Below are positions 6,762 to 14,100 of a stretch of 32,811 nucleotides of DNA, in pieces. The translations under genes were made by a program, and so were the position numbers. How positions within the stretch are numbered: the first letter of the stretch is position 1; each line of letters opens with the position of its first letter. The notes under the pieces were generated by a model, which was given only the letters and a program-made list of their open reading frames with translations, was not told where the DNA came from and did no database searches. Source of the stretch: JAGOTN01 sp964538345 (GTDB lineage: Bacteria; Patescibacteriota; Minisyncoccia; Phycocordibacterales; JAACPR01); assembly GCA_964538345.1 (NCBI GenBank), contig CAZIFF010000005.1, forward strand, positions 1-32,811, read 5' to 3'.

Positions 6762-7383
6762 TAAAAAAACAACAGAAATAAAGTTTTTAGAAAAGTTAGA
6801 GAAAGATATTCTTACACCAATTACTTTTATTCAAGGTTATGTTGGTATTTTAAAGAATGATAAAGATCTATCTAAAAATTCTGTAAACAAAGTAAGTAGA
6901 ATAGAAAAATCTGCTGAAAGAATTCTTCTGACTACACAATCATTATTAATGATTTATAACCTAAATCAAGATAATAAAAAGATTAAATTAGAATCAATGC
7001 CTTTGCTTTCTAATATTCATGAATCAGTAGATAAATACATAAGAATTGCAAATAATAGAAAAATAAATTTTTCTTTAGAGTGTCAAAATACTAATAAAGT
7101 TATTACAAACAAAAAATATTTTAACTATATAATTTCCATTTTATCTCAAGAAATTCTTATTGCTTTAGAAAAGGGAAGTATTAATTTAATTATAAAAAAA
7201 GAGGGTTCTGATATGTTGGTGATTTTTGAAACAGTTTTTAATCAAGATAATCAAATCAATCTTTCACATACTACGGGATATGAATTAGCTCAGCTGTTTT
7301 TGAAAAAAGTAAATAATAAAATTTCTCATACAAAAAAGGATAATGTACAAAAGATTTCTATAAGACTTTTGTCTGCAGATTAA
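6754..7383 (+). CDS. Degenerate histidine-kinase-like protein
   Basis: A 209-residue soluble protein. Residues ~12-70 resemble the HisKA dimerisation helices: LEKDILTPITFIQGYVGIL aligns with S-H-E-L-R-T-P-L-T, but the phospho-accepting His is Lys. The C-terminal part resembles a shrunken HATPase domain: FNYIISILSQEILIAL sits at the N-box but lacks the Asn, there is no DxGxG, and only TTGYELAQLFLKK recalls the G2 box (GLGLA). I therefore expect no kinase activity; a dimeric scaffold or regulatory role is possible. It overlaps the transketolase stop by 8 nt and so belongs to that operon. Its stop overlaps the end of the convergent pilin gene by 4 nt. Confidence 0.6.
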   Translation: MFNKKTTEIKFLEKLEKDILTPITFIQGYVGILKNDKDLSKNSVNKVSRIEKSAERILLTTQSLLMIYNLNQDNKKIKLESMPLLSNIHESVDKYIRIANNRKINFSLECQNTNKVITNKKYFNYIISILSQEILIALEKGSINLIIKKEGSDMLVIFETVFNQDNQINLSHTTGYELAQLFLKKVNNKISHTKKDNVQKISIRLLSAD

Positions 7384-8672
7384 TAATAGCAGCCTGTGTT
7401 GTACTCTCCTGGATTTGAAGTAGATTCTGTTTGGTAGTTGCTATAACCGTAGGTGTTACATGTCCAATATGTACAACTTCCGTCATCTTGGGTTGCATAC
7501 ATGCTGTAATTATATGCATTACTATTTGTACAACCTAAGATGGGATCGTTTGCACAAGATGCATTGTATTCTGGTGAATTTGGAGTGCTTGTTTCTTGAT
7601 AATTATCATATCCAGTTGTATTACATGTCCAATACATACAACTTCCATCATCTTGTGTTGCACCGAATTCATAATTGTATGCAGTAGTGTTTGTACAGCC
7701 TGAGTTTTGGCAAGACATTCCAGCCATACCTGAGTTTGATGTTGTGTCTATATGATAATTATCATATCCAGGAGTGTCACATAAGTAATACATACAACTT
7801 CCATCATCCTCGTTGGCGTTAGAATTGTAGTTGTATGCGCTACTGTTTATACATCCTGAGATGAAGCAATGTGAGTTATATTCCCATGAATTTGCAGTTG
7901 TTTCTGTATGATAATTTGTGTAGGGATATCCATAGTTGTTGTTTTGTTGATCACATACATAATATGCACAACTTCCGTCATCTACAGTTGCCTCATCATC
8001 ATAGTTGTTTGCGGTGTTGTTCATACATCCGTTTATGACACAGCTACCATTGTCTAATGTTGCAAAGAAATTAAAGTTTTCTCCTCGTGAGTTGGTACAT
8101 CCAGATATTGTGCTATTTAAATTTGGATCTGTGCTAAATACACAAAGAGAAACATCTCCTAAGTCGTGTTCTGTTCCTCCGCCATAACAAGAAGCATCAG
8201 CTCCTTCACCTTCCAAAACCCAAGATATTCTATAATTTGAACAAGTTGGCTCTGTGCATCCATAAGCAATTCCCACAAATTCATGTTCGCCAACTATTGT
8301 CGTGCTCAAACTCGCTAGATTTGCTGGTGCGAATTCTGCCAACGCTTGATTCACATCAGAATTCTCATCATGATTTCCAAGGATGTAACAATTATTATCA
8401 GGATAATCTCCTAAACAGACATGAGATACTTCTCCGCACTCACTTTCTTCTGTACATCCGCCGTTTGGATATACTCCATATTTATTATGATATAAGGCAA
8501 GCGCTGTTACGTATTGTGAGGCAATTTCATTTTTTTTATTATTCTCGGCTCCTTTTTTTGCATCTACTAAAACAGCAACTGTAATTGAGGTTAGTATTGT
8601 AATTATAGATATTGTTATTAATAGCTCAATCAGTGTAAAACCTTTTTTAAATTTGTTTGAAATTATCTTCAT
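7380..8672 (-). CDS. Prepilin-like protein with Cys-rich GCTN...DDGSC repeat tail
   Basis: A 430-residue secreted or pilus-associated protein. The N-terminus KKGFTLIELLITISIITIL is a textbook type IV prepilin/pseudopilin signal, cleaved after Gly by PilD and followed by a hydrophobic helix. Residues ~45-190 form a globular pilin-like part with paired Cys, similar to the upstream pilin. From about residue 190 come five units GC(T/M/I)N-x-x-A-x-N-Y-...-A-x-x-D-(D/N)GSC, alternating in four places with a second Cys unit (Y-x-x-C(D/N)x...GYxNY...C). The chain ends just after a final Cys. The start at 8672 is chosen because its ATGA overlaps the upstream stop and places the signal peptide correctly; the longer frame to 8693 is not credible. 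Confidence 0.85.
   Translation of the reverse strand: MKIISNKFKKGFTLIELLITISIITILTSITVAVLVDAKKGAENNKKNEIASQYVTALALYHNKYGVYPNGGCTEESECGEVSHVCLGDYPDNNCYILGNHDENSDVNQALAEFAPANLASLSTTIVGEHEFVGIAYGCTEPTCSNYRISWVLEGEGADASCYGGGTEHDLGDVSLCVFSTDPNLNSTISGCTNSRGENFNFFATLDNGSCVINGCMNNTANNYDDEATVDDGSCAYYVCDQQNNNYGYPYTNYHTETTANSWEYNSHCFISGCINSSAYNYNSNANEDDGSCMYYLCDTPGYDNYHIDTTSNSGMAGMSCQNSGCTNTTAYNYEFGATQDDGSCMYWTCNTTGYDNYQETSTPNSPEYNASCANDPILGCTNSNAYNYSMYATQDDGSCTYWTCNTYGYSNYQTESTSNPGEYNTGCYY
7383..8103 (-). repeat. Compound tandem repeat in the pilin gene (about 190-210 bases per unit)
   Basis: Five copies of a Cys-rich GC(T/M/I)N...DDGSC module are separated by four copies of a second module ending in Cys. 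The later units are clearly similar at base level too, for example the repeated stretches coding for NYxxxATQDDGSCxYWTCNT. Pairing of Cys residues in each module suggests disulfide-locked repeats on the cell surface. Confidence 0.8.
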
Positions 8673-9223
8673 CTTTGTGTTGCAAATGTACAAATCTTTA
8701 TTGGTCCAAAGGGTGTTTCAGATGCACCACCGTAACAAGAAGCATCATTGCCTTCACCTTCTAAAACCCAAGACACTTCATATTGGTTACAATTTTCATC
8801 TGTGCAACCGTATGTAATACCAACAAAAGTCTTTCCACCGTGTATCGATTCATCTAAACTTGATGGTAATCCTGGTATGAATTCTGATATTTGTGTATTA
8901 ACTGTTGAGTTTTCATTATGATAATCTTCTGGTTCGATTCCAAAAATAAAACAACGATCGCTAATATAATCATCACCTAAACAAACATAAGTTGGTTCAG
9001 CACAATCAGTACATCCTCCTTCTGGATATTCTCCGTATTCTCCATAATATAAACTCAATGCTGTAATATATTGTGCAACCAATTCATTTTTTCTGTTATT
9101 TTTTGCACCAATTTTTGCATCAACTAAAACTGCTACAACTATTGAAGATATTATTGAAATAATTGATACCACTACGAGTAATTCTATTAATGTAAAACCT
9201 TTTTTTAAATTTAATTTATTCAT
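8669..9223 (-). CDS. Prepilin-like protein (pseudopilin)
   Basis: A 184-residue type IV prepilin-like protein starting MNKLNLKKGFTLIELLVVVS, with the KKGFTLIEL cleavage motif and a hydrophobic helix to about residue 35. The rest is a small Cys-containing domain (GGCTDC, VCLGDD, YGCTDENC, ASCYGG, KICTF). It aligns along its length with the first part of the downstream pilin; both share VSWVLEGEG or ISWVLEGEG followed by ASCYGG. The pair looks like a tandem duplication in which the second copy gained a repeat tail. ATG 9223 is chosen because it puts the signal at the N-terminus. Its stop overlaps the next start (ATGA), so the two are translationally coupled. Confidence 0.88.
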   Translation of the reverse strand: MNKLNLKKGFTLIELLVVVSIISIISSIVVAVLVDAKIGAKNNRKNELVAQYITALSLYYGEYGEYPEGGCTDCAEPTYVCLGDDYISDRCFIFGIEPEDYHNENSTVNTQISEFIPGLPSSLDESIHGGKTFVGITYGCTDENCNQYEVSWVLEGEGNDASCYGGASETPFGPIKICTFATQR

Positions 9224-9227
9224 AAAA

Positions 9228-9545
9228 TTATGGTTTTTGACCTTTATTAAGCAGATTAATATATTCATCAAAAGGTATTTCACGACCATATTTGTCTATA
9301 TAAATTAATTGCTCATCATTTATAAGAGCGCTTCTTAAAATAAAAACACTTAATCCTAAAAAAATAAGAATACATAAAAGCAAAACTATAGTTGCTTGTT
9401 TTTCATTTTTTACGATACCTTTATTTAAAAGAAAATTAACCATAGTAGGAGTTGTTGGTTCACCTAATATTTTTCTAGATTTAAAATGAAATTCGGTGTT
9501 ACCGTATTCTTCTTCAAATTGGATGTCAGAGTTATCAACTTGCAT
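9228..9545 (-). CDS. Small single-span membrane protein in the pilin operon
   Basis: A 105-residue protein with a polar N-terminal ~50 residues (FKSRKILGEPTTPTMVNFLLNKGIVKNEKQA). One membrane span follows at about residues 52-71 (TIVLLLCILIFLGLSVFIL), then a short tail with FDEYINLL. The topology is probably N-in. No named family is recognised. It lies 4 nt upstream of the first pilin gene and heads that operon, so a role in pilus assembly or in anchoring the minor pilins is a reasonable inference. I start it at 9545 rather than 9554 because a perfect TATAAT overlaps the upstream ATG. Confidence 0.65.
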   Translation of the reverse strand: MQVDNSDIQFEEEYGNTEFHFKSRKILGEPTTPTMVNFLLNKGIVKNEKQATIVLLLCILIFLGLSVFILRSALINDEQLIYIDKYGREIPFDEYINLLNKGQKP

Positions 9546-9552
9546 ATCCAAC

Positions 9553-9558
9553 ATTATA
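9553..9558 (-). promoter_or_regulatory. -10 box of the pilin operon
   Basis: TATAAT on the minus strand, 7 nt before the ATG at 9545. It covers the alternative ATG at 9554, so transcription would begin at about the chosen start codon. Confidence 0.6.
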
Positions 9559-9585
9559 TCTCTTTATTTTATTTTAAAAAAGTTT

Positions 9586-10587
9586 TTATATTTTTTGTGG
9601 TGTAAAACTTTTAGGTGCATTGTGAAGTAATAGTTCTAATTTATCTCTATGAAGTAAACCTTTTTGTGCTCCAATATATTGCACTACAGACATAGAATTT
9701 ATTGGACCCCAAGAAAGTGCTTCGGGAATTGATTTTCCAAGAGCTAATGCTGAAGTAAAAGTGCTAGAAAATGAATCTCCGGCACCAGTGCGGTCTACTG
9801 GTGGATTTGGATCTGGATACATTGGCATAAACCAATATTCTTTTCCGTCGTATGTGTAAGCGCCATTCGGTCCATCTGTAATTATTGCAATTTCAGGTCC
9901 AATCTCTCTCATCATTGATAAAAGTTTTTTAATATCATTTTCTGTTGTGTTAAGAATTTTCTGGGCTTCTTCTTTGTTGCAGAAAAATAAATATGAAAAT
10001 TCGTATAGATCTTTTAAAGTTTCTTTCCCTAATTTTATTTGAAATGTTCCTGGTTGAAAGGCGAGTTTTGTTTCTGGATGTTCTTTCAAATATCTAGCTA
10101 TTTCTCCATGATATGGAAGAGAATTTTCTGAGAGTGAAGAAAGGTATATAAATCTTGGCGCTGGGTTAATATCAGGGAATTTATATTGAAATGCAGTGTG
10201 TTTAATTAAAATAGTTCTTTCTGGTCCAAAACGCAGAACATAATGGTAGTTGGATGGTAAATTTTTATGCTGAATTACATAATCTGTGTTAATACCATTT
10301 GATTTTAAAGTTTGGATTTGTTCATTGCCAAAAAAATCATCCCCAACATTTGTTGCAAGAGCTGTTTTTAAACCTAAACGATGTGCTGACACTGCTGCAT
10401 TTGGGCTATTTCCCACAGCTGGTACAACAACAACATCTTCATATGGAATTTTTTCTCCAAATTTCATACAAAGTTCTTTAGATTTTTCTGGATTGTCAGT
10501 TTCAACCCAAGCGTCTTTCAATTCTATAAAAGCGTCTGTGACAATGTCGCCGATTGCTAAGAAATCAATTTGATTTTCGTTTTTCAT
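9586..10587 (-). CDS. PfkB-family sugar kinase
   Basis: An ATP-dependent carbohydrate or nucleoside kinase of the ribokinase/PfkB fold, 333 residues. The N-terminal motif FLAIGDIVTDAFIEL and the GNSPNAAVSAHRLGL stretch (GG-x-x-N-x-A equivalent) are present. NVGDDFFGNEQIQTL follows. DRTGAGDSFSSTF supplies the anion hole and catalytic Asp, and NSMSVVQYIGAQKG closes the protein. The substrate cannot be read from sequence. Its position divergent to class II aldolase makes a phosphofructokinase-like role attractive, but ribokinase or adenosine kinase fit as well. The start at 10587 is preferred over 10608 because an extended -10 box sits 7 nt upstream. Confidence 0.85.
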   Translation of the reverse strand: MKNENQIDFLAIGDIVTDAFIELKDAWVETDNPEKSKELCMKFGEKIPYEDVVVVPAVGNSPNAAVSAHRLGLKTALATNVGDDFFGNEQIQTLKSNGINTDYVIQHKNLPSNYHYVLRFGPERTILIKHTAFQYKFPDINPAPRFIYLSSLSENSLPYHGEIARYLKEHPETKLAFQPGTFQIKLGKETLKDLYEFSYLFFCNKEEAQKILNTTENDIKKLLSMMREIGPEIAIITDGPNGAYTYDGKEYWFMPMYPDPNPPVDRTGAGDSFSSTFTSALALGKSIPEALSWGPINSMSVVQYIGAQKGLLHRDKLELLLHNAPKSFTPQKI

Positions 10588-10594
10588 ATTAAGT

Positions 10595-10600
10595 ATTGTA
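10595..10600 (-). promoter_or_regulatory. Extended -10 box of the PfkB kinase gene
   Basis: Minus strand TGA followed by TACAAT, 7 nt before the ATG at 10587. It predicts a leaderless or near-leaderless transcript. Confidence 0.5.
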
Positions 10601-10668
10601 TCAAACATTTTTAAATTAAAAATTTCTAAAATTAAAAATATTTGTAATTACAATATTTTTAATTTTAC

Positions 10669-10798
10669 ACACAGAAATATTACTTTTAAATACACACGTC
10701 CAAAATTTCAAAAACGCTACGCGATTTTTGCAATTTTGTCGCTCTGCTCGCTTGCATACGCAAGCTGCGCAAGGTATTTAAAAGTAATATTTCTGTGT
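10669..10798. repeat. 130-bp element with perfect 25-bp inverted repeat between divergent genes
   Basis: Perfect 25-bp arms at 10669-10693 and 10774-10798 enclose an 80-nt GC-richer centre. That centre has its own small hairpins: GCTTGC/GCAAGC near 10750-10765, and an AAAAACGC/GCG-A-TTTTT stem. The flanks show no target-site duplication, and no T-run follows either arm. It lies upstream of both pfkB-like and aldolase genes, so it cannot be an ordinary terminator. Function is unknown. Confidence 0.85.
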
Positions 10799-10833
10799 AA
10801 GTGTTTAATAATAAAATTTAAAAATATTTATGA

Positions 10834-10839
10834 TAAAAT
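10834..10839 (+). promoter_or_regulatory. Extended -10 box of the aldolase gene
   Basis: TGA followed by TAAAAT, 7 nt before the ATG at 10847. It lies just downstream of the inverted repeat. Confidence 0.5.
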
Positions 10840-10846
10840 AATTTAC

Positions 10847-11716
10847 ATGAATAATTTGCGCGATTATATTGCTGATGCAGAAAGAAGGGGTGTGGCGATA
10901 GGGCATTTTAATATTTCAAATTTAGAGGCATTTCACGCTGTGTGCGCCGCCGCGCGCGAATTAAAACTACCCGTGATTATCGGTGTTTCAGAGGGGGAAA
11001 GAGAGTTCGTTGGTGTGCATGAGGCGGCGGCGCTTGTCCGTGCTATGCGAGAAAAATACAATCAACCAGTATTTTTAAATGCAGATCATACTTATAGTGT
11101 TAAAGGTGTAAAAGAGGCTATTGATGCTGGTTTTGATGCTGTAATTTTTGATGGAGTTAAACTTTCTTACGAAGAAAATGTTTTAGCTACAAAAGAATGT
11201 GTTAATTATGCTAATAATTCCGGACGAGATGTTTTAGTGGAAGCTGAACTTGGTAACATTGGACAATCTTCAAAACTTTTAGATGAAGTACCCGAAGGCG
11301 TGGCTACTAGCGATGAATTTCTCACGACTCCTGATGAAGCAAAAAGATTCGTAGATGAAACAGGTGTTGATTTATTAGCACCTGCTGTTGGAAATATGCA
11401 TGGCATGCTTAAGAGTGGTGTTGATCCAAAGTTGAATATAGAAAGAATTCGTGAAATTAGAAAAACTTGTGGTGTTCCACTTGTTCTTCATGGTGGTTCC
11501 GGTACATCAGATGCAGATTTTCAAGACGCTATTAAAGCTGGTATTTCAATAATTCATATTAATACAGAAATTAGAGTCGCTTTCAAAGAATCTTTGGAAA
11601 AATCTTTAGCAGAACATAAAGATGAAATCGCTCCCTATAAATTCATGAAGCCAACAGTTGATGCAATACAAAAATCTGTCACCGATTGTTTGAAGTTGTT
11701 TAATTTTCTAGAGTAA
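10847..11716 (+). CDS. fba: Fructose-bisphosphate aldolase, class II
   Basis: Zinc-dependent aldolase that cleaves fructose 1,6-bisphosphate to two triose phosphates, 289 residues. The zinc and catalytic segment NADHTYSVKGVKEAIDAG (H-x-D-H) is present, as are FDGVKLSYEEN, VEAELGNIG, the second zinc-His motif VGNMHGM, and LHGGSGTSDADFQDAIKAG followed by INTEIR. It could also be a tagatose-bisphosphate-type class II aldolase. The start at 10847 is chosen: the frame extends upstream to 10736 but that part runs through the inverted repeat and has no homology. The oxidase gene begins 3 nt after the stop, so they form an operon. A short GC-rich inverted pair (10944-10953 and 11024-11033) reflects GCG/GCC alanine codons. 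Confidence 0.93.
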   Translation: MNNLRDYIADAERRGVAIGHFNISNLEAFHAVCAAARELKLPVIIGVSEGEREFVGVHEAAALVRAMREKYNQPVFLNADHTYSVKGVKEAIDAGFDAVIFDGVKLSYEENVLATKECVNYANNSGRDVLVEAELGNIGQSSKLLDEVPEGVATSDEFLTTPDEAKRFVDETGVDLLAPAVGNMHGMLKSGVDPKLNIERIREIRKTCGVPLVLHGGSGTSDADFQDAIKAGISIIHINTEIRVAFKESLEKSLAEHKDEIAPYKFMKPTVDAIQKSVTDCLKLFNFLE

Positions 11717-11719
11717 TTT

Positions 11720-13375
11720 ATGTCATCACAAATTTTAGCAGATCGTTTGAAAGAAATTGTTAAAGGAGAAGTTTTTTTTGATAATGAGACTTTAGAAAAA
11801 TATAGTCGTGATGCTAGTCTTTTTAAAGTACGACCACAAATTGTTGTTTTTCCTAAAAATGTTGATGATTTAAAAAAGATTGTAAATTTCACATTGCAGA
11901 ATAAAAATCAATTTCCGAATCTTTCTATTACAGCAAGGTCTGCAGGTACAGATATGTCTGGTGGTGCAATAGGTGAGGGGATTATTTTAGATTTTACAAA
12001 ACATTTCACAGATCAAGAAGTTGATCTTGAAAATTTGCGAGCGATTGTGGAGCCAGGAGTTTTTTATCGTGAATTTGAAAAAATAACTTTGCCGGAACAC
12101 GTTTCGATGCCGGTATATCCAGCTTCAAAAGGTCTTGCTGCTCTTGGTGGAATGATAATGAATAATTGCGGAAGTGAAAACTCAATGCGTTATGGGCAAA
12201 TGAGAAATTTTGTTGAATCTCTGGATATGGTTTTGGCTAATGGGCAAGAATATAATTTTCGGAAATTAAAGATGTCTGAATTAGAAGATAAGATGAGGCG
12301 CGCCGATTTTGAGGGCGAGATTTACCGCAAAACTTTTGAGCTTATTGATACAAACCTCGCCCTCATAAAATCGGCGCGCCCTAAAACATCTAAAAATAGC
12401 TCCGGCTACGCGCTTTGGGATGTCTATGACAAAGAAGCGGGAACTTTTGATTTAACCCAACTTTTCACTGGTTCACAAGGCACACTCGGTGTAATGACTT
12501 CTGCCAAAATCAGAGTTATTGAAAATAAGGATCATAAAAGATTGGTAACACTTTTTTTCAAAAGTTGGGAAGCTCTACCACAAACTGTCACTGAACTTTT
12601 GCCAATCGGCGTGCAAAGTATGGAAACATTTGATGATGTTACATTAAAACTCGGTTTACGTTTTATGCCAGAAATCGCAAAGAAAGCCGGCTCAAGTTTT
12701 CTGAAATTTTTATTTAAATTTTGGCCTGAATTTATAATTGGATTAAAACTCGGTGGTCTTCCTAAAATAATTGTTTTAGTAGAAATTGCCGAAGACACTG
12801 CTGAAGAAGCTGATAAAAAAGTTGCAAAAGTTATTGATGCTTTAAAAGACAATGCGCTTCATTATCGAGTGATCAATGATATTGAAGAAGCTGAAAAATA
12901 TTGGGTGATGCGTCGTGAAAGTTTCAATCTACTCCGTGAAAAAGTGAAAGATAAACAAACAGCTCCTTTTATAGATGATGTTTGTGTTAGTCCAGAAAAA
13001 CTTCCAGAGTTTTTGCCAAAGATTATTAAGATTTTGAAAAAAAATAATATTGCGGTAAATATTGTTGGACACGCTGGTAGTGGAAATTTACACATAATTC
13101 CTCTAATGAATCTAAATAAAGAATCTGAGCGTGCAAAGATTCCAATTGTTTCTGATGAGGTGTACAAATTAGTTATTCAATACGGAGGCACAATCACGGG
13201 TGAGCACAACGACGGAATTATCCGTACTCCTTATGTTCGACAAATGTTTGGCGATGATGTTTATAGACTTTTTGAACAAATTAAGAACATCTTTGATCCA
13301 AATAACATCTTTAATCCAGGCAAAAAAGTCGGTGGCACCCTAGAATATCTAAAAAACCACATTGTAGGGAAGTAG
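11720..13375 (+). CDS. FAD-linked oxidase (GlcD / D-lactate dehydrogenase type)
   Basis: A 551-residue flavoprotein of the FAD-binding-4 / FAD-oxidase-C family. The PCMH-type FAD-binding domain covers residues ~30-215 (PQIVVFPKNVDDLKKIV, ITARSAGTDMSGGAIGEG, VEPGV, LAALGGMIMNNCGSENSMRYG). The C-terminal substrate domain ends with NIVGHAGSGNLHIIPLMN, GGTITGEHNDGI and FDPNNIFNPGKK, all typical of D-lactate or glycolate dehydrogenases. The substrate is probably a 2-hydroxy acid such as D-lactate; the electron acceptor is unknown. No iron-sulfur domain is fused. It follows fba by 3 nt without a Shine-Dalgarno sequence. Codons for about residues 193-221 form a GC-rich inverted repeat (12297-12380). 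Confidence 0.88.
   Translation: MSSQILADRLKEIVKGEVFFDNETLEKYSRDASLFKVRPQIVVFPKNVDDLKKIVNFTLQNKNQFPNLSITARSAGTDMSGGAIGEGIILDFTKHFTDQEVDLENLRAIVEPGVFYREFEKITLPEHVSMPVYPASKGLAALGGMIMNNCGSENSMRYGQMRNFVESLDMVLANGQEYNFRKLKMSELEDKMRRADFEGEIYRKTFELIDTNLALIKSARPKTSKNSSGYALWDVYDKEAGTFDLTQLFTGSQGTLGVMTSAKIRVIENKDHKRLVTLFFKSWEALPQTVTELLPIGVQSMETFDDVTLKLGLRFMPEIAKKAGSSFLKFLFKFWPEFIIGLKLGGLPKIIVLVEIAEDTAEEADKKVAKVIDALKDNALHYRVINDIEEAEKYWVMRRESFNLLREKVKDKQTAPFIDDVCVSPEKLPEFLPKIIKILKKNNIAVNIVGHAGSGNLHIIPLMNLNKESERAKIPIVSDEVYKLVIQYGGTITGEHNDGIIRTPYVRQMFGDDVYRLFEQIKNIFDPNNIFNPGKKVGGTLEYLKNHIVGK
12297..12380. repeat. GC-rich inverted repeat inside the FAD oxidase gene
   Basis: Arms 12297-12319 and 12356-12380 pair over 14 bp plus 9 bp, with one 2-nt bulge and a 36-nt loop. 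Each arm contains GGCGCGCC, itself a palindrome. The protein stays in frame with plausible family residues across the element. Confidence 0.85.
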
Positions 13376-13386
13376 GACTATAAATA

Positions 13387-13414
13387 TTGCCAATTTTTAA
13401 ACTCTGTGTATAAT
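13387..13414 (+). promoter_or_regulatory. Promoter of the L25 gene
   Basis: TTGCCA (13387-13392), a 16-nt spacer and a perfect TATAAT (13409-13414). Transcription should start near 13421, leaving about 10 nt of leader before the ATG at 13431. Confidence 0.75.
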
Positions 13415-13430
13415 CAATCCCACTAATTAT

Positions 13431-14069
13431 ATGAATTTAGAAGCACAAAAAAGAGATATAAAAGAGGATTTAAAAGCTCTTAGAAAGGCCGGTACTATTC
13501 CTGCTGTTGTTTATGGTCCAAAACAAGAAGCTACTTCTATCAAATTAAACACAATTGCATTCTTAAAGGCCTACAAAGACGCTGGAGAATCAACAGTTGT
13601 AAATCTGTCTGTAGATGGAGAAAATCACGAAACATTGATTCACGATGTGTCTGTTGATGCTGTGCGTGGTGATGTATTACACGTAGACTTTTACGCTATT
13701 GAAAAAGGAAAGAAAGTACAAGTTAATGTCCCTCTTGAATTCGTTGGTGAATCTGAAGCTGAAAAGACTCTTGGCGGTGTGCTTGTAAAGGTTATGTATG
13801 AAATTGAGATTGAGGCTATGCCAAAAGATCTTCCTCATGAAATTGAAGTTTCTATTGCTCCACTTGTTGATTTCGAATCACAAATCCACGCAAAAGACAT
13901 TGTTTTGCCAGCTGGTGTAACTCTTATTACAAATCCTGAAGAAGTGGTTGCTTTGGTACAAGCTCACAAAGAAGAAGTGGAAGAGGCGGTTGTATTTGAT
14001 CCAAATGCTATTAAGACAGAGGGTGAAGTAAAGAGAGAAGAATCAGCATCTGAAAAAGAGGAGGCATAA
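13431..14069 (+). CDS. rplY: Ribosomal protein L25, long (CTC/TL5) form
   Basis: A 5S-rRNA-binding protein of the large subunit, 212 residues, so the two-domain CTC/TL5 form. The N-terminal L25 domain has the conserved RKAGTIPAVVYGPKQE segment and LIHDVSVDAVRGDVLHVDFYAI, close to the usual V-x-H-V-D-F. The C-terminal beta domain contains VPLEFVGESEAEKTLGGVL, EIEVSIAPLVDFES and IHAKDIVLPAGV. The C-terminus is an acidic tail (EEVEEAVVFDPNAIKTEGEVKREESASEKEE). It has its own strong promoter and is followed by another promoter within 15 nt of its stop. Confidence 0.95.
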   Translation: MNLEAQKRDIKEDLKALRKAGTIPAVVYGPKQEATSIKLNTIAFLKAYKDAGESTVVNLSVDGENHETLIHDVSVDAVRGDVLHVDFYAIEKGKKVQVNVPLEFVGESEAEKTLGGVLVKVMYEIEIEAMPKDLPHEIEVSIAPLVDFESQIHAKDIVLPAGVTLITNPEEVVALVQAHKEEVEEAVVFDPNAIKTEGEVKREESASEKEEA

Positions 14070-14083
14070 TCTCAAAAATTGGG

Positions 14084-14089
14084 TATAAT
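14084..14089 (+). promoter_or_regulatory. -10 box of the lytic transglycosylase gene
   Basis: A perfect TATAAT 11 nt before the ATG at 14101, within GGGTA...TACCC repeats (14081-14100). It predicts a leader of about 5 nt or less. Confidence 0.55.
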
Positions 14090-14100
14090 ATTTTCTACCC

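Noticed and set aside
8237..8584. Plus-strand frame of 115 codons opposite the pilin gene
   Set aside because: It lies fully inside the antisense of a well-supported prepilin and its residues are low-complexity His/Leu/Gln, as expected of a shadow frame.
10669..10798. Insertion sequence or MITE call for the 25-bp inverted repeat
   Set aside because: No target-site duplication, no transposase remnant and no second copy in the window; kept only as an inverted repeat.
10736..10846. N-terminal extension of the aldolase frame back to 10736
   Set aside because: It runs through the inverted repeat, has no aldolase-like sequence, and an extended -10 box with ATG 10847 fits far better.
10944..11033. 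GCGCCGCCGC / GCGGCGGCGC inverted pair in fba
   Set aside because: Ten base pairs with a 70-nt loop, made of alanine codons (GCG, GCC); likely codon repetition rather than structure.
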